Under the pieces are notes generated by a model that was given only the letters and a program-made list of their open reading frames with translations, made no database searches and was not told the DNA's origin. A program made the translations under genes and the position numbers. Of a DNA stretch of 64,000 bases, positions 58,610-64,000 are shown one piece after another (the stretch's first letter is position 1; the number at the start of each line of letters is the position of its first letter). This DNA is from Paractinoplanes ferrugineus (GTDB taxonomy: Bacteria > Actinomycetota > Actinomycetes > Mycobacteriales > Micromonosporaceae): positions 171,876-235,875 of the forward strand of contig NZ_BOMM01000049.1 of NCBI RefSeq assembly GCF_016862195.1, in the 5' to 3' direction.

Positions 58610-59548
58610 GTGCGCGACATCGCCGTATTCTCCGGATCCGCCCACCCCGAGCTGGCCGACGAGATCTGCCTGCACCTCGGTGTGCCGCTGCTGCCCACCA
58701 AGACGTCCCGATTCGCCAACGACTGCATCGAGGTGCAGCTGCAGGGCAACTGCCGCGAACGGGACGTCTTCCTGATCCAGCCGTTGGTTCCGCCCACTCA
58801 GGAAAACCTGGTCGAGCTGCTGTTCATGCTCGACGCCGCGCGCGGCGCCAGCGCCGGCCGGATCACCGTGGTGCTTCCGCATTACGCGTACGCCCGCAGT
58901 GACAAGAAGGATGCCCCGCGCATCTCCATCGGCGGCCGCCTGGTGGCCGATCTTCTCACCACCGCCGGTGCCGACCGGGTGCTCGCGATGACCCTGCACT
59001 CGCCGCAGGTGCACGGCTTCTTCAACATCCCGGTCGACCACCTGCACGCGCTTCGCGAACTGGCCGCCCACTTCCGGCGCTACGACCTGAGCAACACCGT
59101 GGTGGTCTCGCCCGACCTGGGCAACGCCAAGGAGGCGGCGGCCTTCGCCCGCCTGCTGGGCGTCGACGTCGCGGCCGGGGCGAAGCAGCGCTTCGCGGAT
59201 GACAAAGTCGTGATCAGTACGGTCATCGGCGACGTCACCGACCGGGATGTGATCGTCCTCGACGACGAGATCGCGAAGGGCAGCACCGTGTTCGAGCTGC
59301 TCGCCCGGTTGCGCGACCGCAATGTGCGCAGCGTCCGGGTGGCTTGCACGCACGGCCTGTTCACCAACGACGCGATCAAGCGGCTCTCCGAGGAACGGGA
59401 GATCGACGAGATCGTCTGCACCAACACGGTGCCGATTCCCCGGGAGAAGTACACGGAGAAGCTGACCGTCCTGTCGGTGGCGCCGGCACTCGCGGAGGCG
59501 ATGCGGCGGATCCACAACGGCGAATCGGTGAGCGCCCTGTTCGCTTAG
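58610..59548 (+). CDS. prs: Ribose-phosphate pyrophosphokinase paralogue
   Basis: A 312-residue PRPP-synthetase-family protein. It keeps DIAVFSGSAHPELADEICLH, QGNCRERDVFLIQP, YARSDKKDAPRISIGGRLVA, LLTTAGADRV and HGFFNIPVDHLHA. But the catalytic loop has KQRFADDKVVIS instead of KxR-P--N, and the PRPP loop reads VIVLDDEIAKGSTVFELLAR instead of VDDMIDTGGT. So it is a divergent paralogue: either a class with altered nucleotide/phosphate handling or a non-enzymatic relative. It starts at GTG 58610 and is a single gene. The true housekeeping prs probably lies elsewhere. Confidence 0.8.
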   Translation: MRDIAVFSGSAHPELADEICLHLGVPLLPTKTSRFANDCIEVQLQGNCRERDVFLIQPLVPPTQENLVELLFMLDAARGASAGRITVVLPHYAYARSDKKDAPRISIGGRLVADLLTTAGADRVLAMTLHSPQVHGFFNIPVDHLHALRELAAHFRRYDLSNTVVVSPDLGNAKEAAAFARLLGVDVAAGAKQRFADDKVVISTVIGDVTDRDVIVLDDEIAKGSTVFELLARLRDRNVRSVRVACTHGLFTNDAIKRLSEEREIDEIVCTNTVPIPREKYTEKLTVLSVAPALAEAMRRIHNGESVSALFA

Positions 59549-59697
59549 GGCGATGGTGCGCTGAGTGGCGGTTCGGGTGAGCGGGGGTCGGGGAGGGCGT
59601 CCTGACCCCCGCTCCAGTCCTGATGGACGGATCGGTGGAACCGGTGTCACGCGAGAATTGCCTTACGGGACCTCCCTTCATTTGCGATGATCAATGT

Positions 59698-59711
59698 TGG
59701 GAGCGCTCCCA
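59698..59711. promoter_or_regulatory. CebR-type operator TGGGAGCGCTCCCA
   Basis: A perfect 14-bp palindrome identical to the known Streptomyces CebR box, the binding site of the cellobiose/cellotriose-responsive LacI-family repressor. Here it lies between two converging gene ends (PRPP-synthetase paralogue and LPMO), not in front of either. On the minus strand an AAGGGAGG ribosome-site-like sequence follows some 15 bases beyond it without an open start codon, hinting at a lost gene. Confidence 0.85.
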
Positions 59712-59752
59712 AACGACTTTAGCGGGCCGTCCGGGTGTTGAGAAGAGGCCCG

Positions 59753-60865
59753 TCAGATCGTCGCTGAGCAGGTGACCGTCGGGGTCTGCGCGGTGCCCGA
59801 GGCGAGGAAGCCGAACGTGGTGCTGCCGCCGGCGCTCAACGTCCCGTTGTAGGCGCTGTTGGTGGCCGTCTGCACGGTGCCGCTGACGGTCGACGTCGCA
59901 TTCCACGTCTGCTGGATGCTCGGCGCGCTCGGGTAGGTGAGCTTCACCGTCCAGCCCTTGATCGCCGCCGCGCCCGCCGAGACGATCACGCTGCCCTGGA
60001 AGCCGCCCGACCACTGGCTGGCCAGCTGGTAGGAGGCGGAGCAGGCCCCGGAAGCCGGCGGCGTGGTGGGTGCCGTCGTCGGGACCGTGGTGGGTGCCGT
60101 CGTCGGCGGCGTGGTGGGTGCAGTGGTCGGGGCCGTGGTGGGTGCCGTCGTCGGCGGCGTCGTCGGCGGGGTGGTGGTGCCGCCACCGCCGAAGTCCACG
60201 TCGCTGCACCAGTAGTACGACTGGTCCAGGTGGCTGGCCTGCCAGATCGTGTAGACCATGGCGCGGCCGGTGCGACCGGACAGTGACACCGGGATGTTCA
60301 GCTGCACGCCGCCGGTGACCGGGTTCCACTGGGCGGCCGGCGTGTTGCCGACGACCGCGACCCGGGTCAGGTCCGACCACTTCAGCGCGGTGGTGCGCGG
60401 GTCGAAGCCGGGTTTGGACACGTACACCCACAGGTAGTCGGCGCCGTGCAGCGCCTGGTCGAACACCTGGACGTTGAAGTTGTTACCGACCGTGGTGGGT
60501 TTCCAGTCACCGACCGTGTCGAGCGCGTTGTAGCGGCCGTTCTGCGTGTGGCCGCCGCTGCACAGCTGACCGTCCGGGATGGCGGCCTGGTGGTTGCCGG
60601 CGACGCCCTCCCGGAAGAGGCCGTTCCAGCTCCACATCGCTTGCGGGTCGGCCTGCCAGGCCTGCCAGCACATCGGGTCCTGGGTGGCCATGCTCGGGTC
60701 TTGGAACTTGTCGCCCCACCGCAACCAGCAGCTGTAGTTGCGGGAGGCGGGGCCGATGGCGTTGCCGTGCGCGGAAGCGGGGCCGACCGGAAGGGCGACG
60801 GCAAGGGCGGCGAGAAGGACGCCGGCGAGGGCGCTGACGAGCAGGCGCGTGCGTTTTCTGGACAT
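59753..60865 (-). CDS. Secreted lytic polysaccharide monooxygenase AA10 with CBM2
   Basis: A 370-residue secreted enzyme. The signal peptide ends ASA and the mature protein starts at His33 (HGNAIGPASRNYSCWLRWGD), the copper-brace His of AA10 LPMOs. The domain continues CWQAWQADPQAMWSWNGLFR, SGGHTQNGRYNALD, HGADYLWVYVSKPGFD and AMVYTIWQASHLDQSYYWCS with the second copper-binding region. A Thr/Pro linker (repeated TTAPTTPP units) leads to a CBM2 (CSASYQLASQWSGGFQGSVI; WTVKLTYPSAPSIQQTWNAT). It oxidatively cleaves cellulose or chitin. The CebR box 42 bases beyond its 3' end is not its promoter. Confidence 0.93.
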   Translation of the reverse strand: MSRKRTRLLVSALAGVLLAALAVALPVGPASAHGNAIGPASRNYSCWLRWGDKFQDPSMATQDPMCWQAWQADPQAMWSWNGLFREGVAGNHQAAIPDGQLCSGGHTQNGRYNALDTVGDWKPTTVGNNFNVQVFDQALHGADYLWVYVSKPGFDPRTTALKWSDLTRVAVVGNTPAAQWNPVTGGVQLNIPVSLSGRTGRAMVYTIWQASHLDQSYYWCSDVDFGGGGTTTPPTTPPTTAPTTAPTTAPTTPPTTAPTTVPTTAPTTPPASGACSASYQLASQWSGGFQGSVIVSAGAAAIKGWTVKLTYPSAPSIQQTWNATSTVSGTVQTATNSAYNGTLSAGGSTTFGFLASGTAQTPTVTCSATI

Positions 60866-60973
60866 GAGGGCTCAGAACTCCGCTGGGGATAGAGGTCATG
60901 GGGGAAGGGTGCGGAGGTGTGCCCTCGTCCTCCGCTGCGTGACCCGGTGAGTGACGACTACCCTCCCCTTTGA

Positions 60974-60989
60974 ATTGACATCTGTCAAT
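60974..60989. promoter_or_regulatory. Perfect palindrome ATTGACA-TC-TGTCAAT upstream of LPMO
   Basis: ATTGACA (60974-60980) and TGTCAAT (60983-60989) are perfect 7-bp inverted arms. Each contains TTGACA, so it could be a -35 element in both directions and an operator at once. It lies 109 bases upstream of the LPMO start and 125 bases upstream of the divergent phosphoesterase gene. Confidence 0.6.
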
Positions 60990-61113
60990 AATGAACGACC
61001 GGAGCGGCGCCCGATAACGCGAAAACCCGCGCCTCCGCAAGCCGGGAAGATCGGCGTCAGGTGTCGCCTATTGGACGTCGTAGCGTAGGCGCCCTTACGC
61101 GTAGCGTCAGGCC

Positions 61114-61851
61114 ATGGGGATATTCGCGCACGTCAGTGATGTCCATATCGACGCGGGCGAGCGCAGTGTCAAGCGCGCCCGGCGCGTCTTCGACTACCTC
61201 GCCGGCCTCGTCACGCCGCCCGACGCGGTGATCGTCACGGGGGACCTCGCCGACCACGGTGCCGAGTCGGAGTATGAACGACTCCGCGATCTTGTCGACC
61301 TTCCGATCCCGGTGCTCTGGTGCCCCGGCAACCACGACGCCCGCGAGCCCTACCGCAAGGCCCTGCTCGGCGAGGAGCCGGACGCCCGGCCGATCAACCG
61401 GGCCTTCGAGATCGCCGGCACGCTGATCCTGATGCTCGATTCCAGCATCCCCGGCCGCAACGACGGGGTGCTCGCCGACGAGACCCTCGAATGGCTGGCC
61501 GCCCGCCTCGCCGACCGCCCCGACCTGCCGACCTTCGTCTGCTTCCATCACCCGCCGGTGCCGCTGGGTCTGCCGTTCATCGACGAGATGCGGCAGTTCG
61601 GCACCGAGCGGCTCGCCGCCCTGGTCGAGCGCTCCCCGCAGGTGGTGGCGGTGCTCTGCGGCCATGCGCACACCCCGGCCGCGGCCATGTTCGCCGGCCG
61701 CCCGCTGCTGGTCGCCCCCAGCCTCACATCCACGCTGAAGTTGCCGTTCGAGACCGACCAGCTGATCGACCGCGACCTGCCCCCCATGATCGCGTTCCAT
61801 CTGCTCGCCGAGGACCGCCGTCTCACCACCCACTACCGGGTCATCCTCTGA
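61114..61851 (+). CDS. Calcineurin-like metallophosphoesterase (CpdA/Icc type)
   Basis: A 245-residue binuclear metallophosphoesterase. Metal motifs in order: DxH in AHVSDVHID, GD in VIVTGDLADHGA, GNHD in LWCPGNHDAREPYRKALL, then HHPP in FVCFHHPPVPLGLP and GHxH in VLCGHAHTPAAAM. This is the class III cyclic-nucleotide phosphodiesterase pattern (CpdA, Rv0805). It probably hydrolyses 3',5'-cAMP or another phosphodiester in the cytoplasm. It starts at ATG 61114 without a clear ribosome site and is divergent from the LPMO gene. Confidence 0.92.
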   Translation: MGIFAHVSDVHIDAGERSVKRARRVFDYLAGLVTPPDAVIVTGDLADHGAESEYERLRDLVDLPIPVLWCPGNHDAREPYRKALLGEEPDARPINRAFEIAGTLILMLDSSIPGRNDGVLADETLEWLAARLADRPDLPTFVCFHHPPVPLGLPFIDEMRQFGTERLAALVERSPQVVAVLCGHAHTPAAAMFAGRPLLVAPSLTSTLKLPFETDQLIDRDLPPMIAFHLLAEDRRLTTHYRVIL

Positions 61852-61991
61852 ACCGAGACTTGTTCGCGACCTCCCGCGAGCCGCGCTCGGCGCGGGCCGG
61901 ACGACGCGCTTCACCGTCGCGAACAAGTTTCGCAGGTTGCAAACCTGGCGAACCGGCCGCACGCATCCCACCAGACACGGATCATGTCGGC

Positions 61992-64000
61992 ATGGGTGTC
62001 ATGGCTTACCCCCTCCGGTACGCGTTGGCCGACCTCGCTCTGGCGCTCAGCCGGGTGTCCGAGAACTCCGCCGAAGTGCGATCCACCGCGGCACGCGCCG
62101 CGGCCGACATGATCGGCGACGGTGCCGGCATACAACTCCTCCGTGACGACGGCCGGTACGACGCGATCGTCTACCGGCACGTCGACGACGAGCGATCCGC
62201 GGCCCTCAGCCGGGTGCTCGACCACGTCGGCCAACTGCCCGACGACGACTTCTCCACCGCGCTGGCCGCCAGCCGGCGCCCGATCGTGCTGGTCGGCGAC
62301 GGCGTCGAGCCCCTCGCCGGCGACGAGCACCACATCCACGCCGCCGTGCTGGTGCCGGTGATCGTCGACAACACGTACGCCGGCTACATGGTGCTGACCC
62401 GGGAGACGCCGGGCGCGTCCTACTCGACAGCCGAGGTCGAGCTGGCCCGCGACATCACCGGCGAACTGGCCCTGGCCATCTCCAGCGCGCGTGCCCTCGA
62501 ACGCCTCCGGGTGTCCGAGGAGCGCTACCGCCGGGTGCTCGAGACGATGCCCGAAGGTGTGCTCCAGCTCGACCCGGACGGCGTCGCCAACTACGCGAAC
62601 GAGCCGATGGGTGTCGTCCTCGGCATGCCCCGCAGTCAGCTCGTCGGGGTGTCGCTCCGCGGCTTCCTCGACGACCAGGGCCAGAAGGAGCTGACGCGGC
62701 GGTTCGGCGAGTGCGCACAGGGCCGCTCCACGGTCGGCGCGACCCGGCTGATGCGGGCCGACGGCTCCCGGCGCAGCGTGCGGATGAGCATGATGCCGCT
62801 GATGGACGACCAGGGGAAGTTCAGCGGCGTCGTCTGCATGGTCACCGACACCACCGACCACATCGACGCCCGCGGCCTCAAGCGCCAGCTCGACCACCTG
62901 CGCCGCCTCGACAGCCTCGGCCAGCTCATCGGTGGCATCTCGCACGACTTCAACAACCTGCTGACCGTGGTCGGCGGCTCCGCCGACATGATCCTCACCT
63001 CGACCGAGGAGGGCACCGACCAGCACCGGCTGGCCCAGGACATCCTCGAGGCCGTCGGCACCGGCCGCACGCTCACCCACCAGCTGCTGGCGTTCGGCCG
63101 CAGCGAGGGCAACCGCCCCGAGATCATCCCGATCCCGGACCTGCTCACCGACGTACAGTCGCTGTTCAGCCGCACCCTGGGTGAGCACATCGGCCTCGAC
63201 CTGGCCTTCGGCAAGGACGTCTGGCCGGTGAAGGCCGAACGGGGTCCCCTCGAACAGGCCCTGGTCAACGTCGCCGCCAACGCCCGCGACGCGATGCTGC
63301 ACGGCGGCATGCTGCGGGTGGCGGCCACCAATGAGGTGATCGAGGAATCCGAGACCTCTCCCGCCGGGCGGGTGGTCCATCTGGTCATCCAGGACACCGG
63401 TACGGGCATGACCGACGAGGTACGGCGCCGAGCCCTGGAACCCTTCTTCACGACCCGTCCGACCGCCGCCGGCCTGGGCCTGGCCACCACCGCCGGCATC
63501 GTGCAGGGCATCGGCGGCCACATCGAGCTCGAGTCCGAGCCCCGCATCGGCACCACGGTCCACCTCTACCTGCCCGCCGCCGAGGAGAAGGCCGCCTCGT
63601 CCGCCACCCGGCAGACCCAGGTGATCGGCAACGTGCTGATCGTCGAGGACCAGCCCGAAGTGGCCCAGCTCGTCCAGCGCCTGATCGAGCCGGCCGGCTA
63701 CGCCATCACGGTCGCCACCGACGCCCTGATGGCCGTGACCCAGGTGGCCGCGGGCGCCCACCCCGATCTCCTGATCACCGACGTCGTCATGCCCACCATG
63801 ACCGGCCCCGAACTGGCCGCCTCCCTGCGCACCCACCAGCCCGACCTGCCAGTTCTCTACATGTCCGGCTACACGGCCGCTTCCCTGGGCCCCCAGCTGC
63901 ACCTGGACGACAACAGCATGCTGATCGAGAAGCCCTTCACCCGCTCCACCCTGCTGGGCGCGATCCGCACCCTGTGCGGCCCCCAGCCCACCCCGGGCAG
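61992..64000 (+). CDS. Hybrid sensor histidine kinase with GAF, PAS and receiver domains (cut by window edge)
   Basis: At least 669 residues; the 3' end is outside the window. A cytoplasmic GAF domain (STAARAAADMIGDGAGIQLL; AAVLVPVIVDNTYAGYMVLT) is followed by a PAS domain (RRVLETMPEGVLQLDPDGVA; VRMSMMPLMDDQGKFSGVVC), then HisKA with phospho-His318 in LGQLIGGISHDFNNLLTVVG, an HATPase (NVAANARDAMLHGGMLRVAA; IQDTGTGMTDEVRRRALEPF) and a receiver domain with Asp597 in DLLITDVVMPTMTGPELAAS. No membrane segment is seen, so it senses a cytoplasmic signal. ATG 61992 or 62001 is the start. The organisation resembles FixL-like hybrid kinases with internal phosphotransfer. Confidence 0.92.
   Translation, partial: MGVMAYPLRYALADLALALSRVSENSAEVRSTAARAAADMIGDGAGIQLLRDDGRYDAIVYRHVDDERSAALSRVLDHVGQLPDDDFSTALAASRRPIVLVGDGVEPLAGDEHHIHAAVLVPVIVDNTYAGYMVLTRETPGASYSTAEVELARDITGELALAISSARALERLRVSEERYRRVLETMPEGVLQLDPDGVANYANEPMGVVLGMPRSQLVGVSLRGFLDDQGQKELTRRFGECAQGRSTVGATRLMRADGSRRSVRMSMMPLMDDQGKFSGVVCMVTDTTDHIDARGLKRQLDHLRRLDSLGQLIGGISHDFNNLLTVVGGSADMILTSTEEGTDQHRLAQDILEAVGTGRTLTHQLLAFGRSEGNRPEIIPIPDLLTDVQSLFSRTLGEHIGLDLAFGKDVWPVKAERGPLEQALVNVAANARDAMLHGGMLRVAATNEVIEESETSPAGRVVHLVIQDTGTGMTDEVRRRALEPFFTTRPTAAGLGLATTAGIVQGIGGHIELESEPRIGTTVHLYLPAAEEKAASSATRQTQVIGNVLIVEDQPEVAQLVQRLIEPAGYAITVATDALMAVTQVAAGAHPDLLITDVVMPTMTGPELAASLRTHQPDLPVLYMSGYTAASLGPQLHLDDNSMLIEKPFTRSTLLGAIRTLCGPQPTPG

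Noticed and set aside
59376..59681. 101-codon minus-strand frame beneath the CebR box
   Set aside because: Mostly antisense to the PRPP-synthetase paralogue, and rich in Pro, Ser and Arg as expected of a shadow; the ribosome-site-like AAGGGAGG lies inside its first codons rather than before them.
1..64000. tRNA and rRNA genes
   Set aside because: I looked for GGTTCGAATC-type T-arms with matching acceptor stems and for rRNA signatures and found none; a covariance-model scan would be needed to exclude a divergent tRNA.

Overview
This is a very GC-rich bacterial chromosome segment with strong G/C third positions, many GTG starts, four-base ATGA/GTGA gene overlaps and typical actinomycete families: a large ATP-binding LuxR (LAL) regulator, a DUF574 methyltransferase, a maleylpyruvate-isomerase-fold (mycothiol-type) protein, SigE-like ECF sigma factors with membrane partners, a CebR box and an AA10-CBM2 polysaccharide oxygenase. 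A filamentous actinomycete of the Micromonosporaceae/Actinoplanes type is my best guess. That is inference from gene content, not a database match. The left edge cuts a short-chain dehydrogenase and the right edge cuts a hybrid histidine kinase.

Layout. 1-4988: a fructose-type ABC sugar operon on the minus strand (frcBCAK order plus a dehydrogenase), divergent from a ROK repressor, with stacked inverted repeats between them. 4990-5520: IS110 and IS701 transposase relics. 5523-8976: a PadR / ABC ATPase / FtsX-type permease operon. About 9000-16300: a decayed accessory island. It holds gene relics, a frameshifted DUF4240 lipoprotein, two further IS701-type transposase relics, an integrase fragment and a striking 997-residue protein with a TIR-like, GHKL-ATPase, second TIR-like and NB-ARC layout whose TPR tail appears cut off. 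16367-28425: an ECF sigma/anti-sigma pair, a broken DUF1963 gene, an epimerase, a methyltransferase, the LAL regulator, two alpha/beta hydrolases, small proteins, an AraC/GyrI regulator and an odd AAA-fragment/flavin-oxidase-fold fusion.

28508-33582: a sugar module made of an FGGY kinase, a class II aldolase fused to a class III aminotransferase, and a divergent PucR-type regulator. 33667-35764: a 32-codon leader ORF, hairpins and a short EF-G-like GTPase, closed by a strong terminator; the arrangement resembles attenuated ribosome-protection genes. 35846-46314: a secreted M28 peptidase, a serine hydrolase, an ArsR regulator behind a G/C-run palindrome cluster, an aquaporin-like channel, an MFS exporter, a two-component pair and a TetR/thioesterase pair. 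46369-54878: a secreted Thr/Gly-repeat protein, a CocE-type hydrolase ending in a 22-bp tandem repeat, a second sigma/anti-sigma pair, thrS and a secreted PNGase-like protein.

54890-64000: an orphan YefM-type antitoxin remnant, PnuC, a CorA variant, two lone ABC ATPases, a non-canonical PRPP synthetase, an orphan CebR operator, a secreted LPMO, a metallophosphoesterase and the truncated hybrid sensor kinase. I saw no rRNA, tRNA or CRISPR array. Long open frames antisense to real genes are GC-driven shadows and are omitted.
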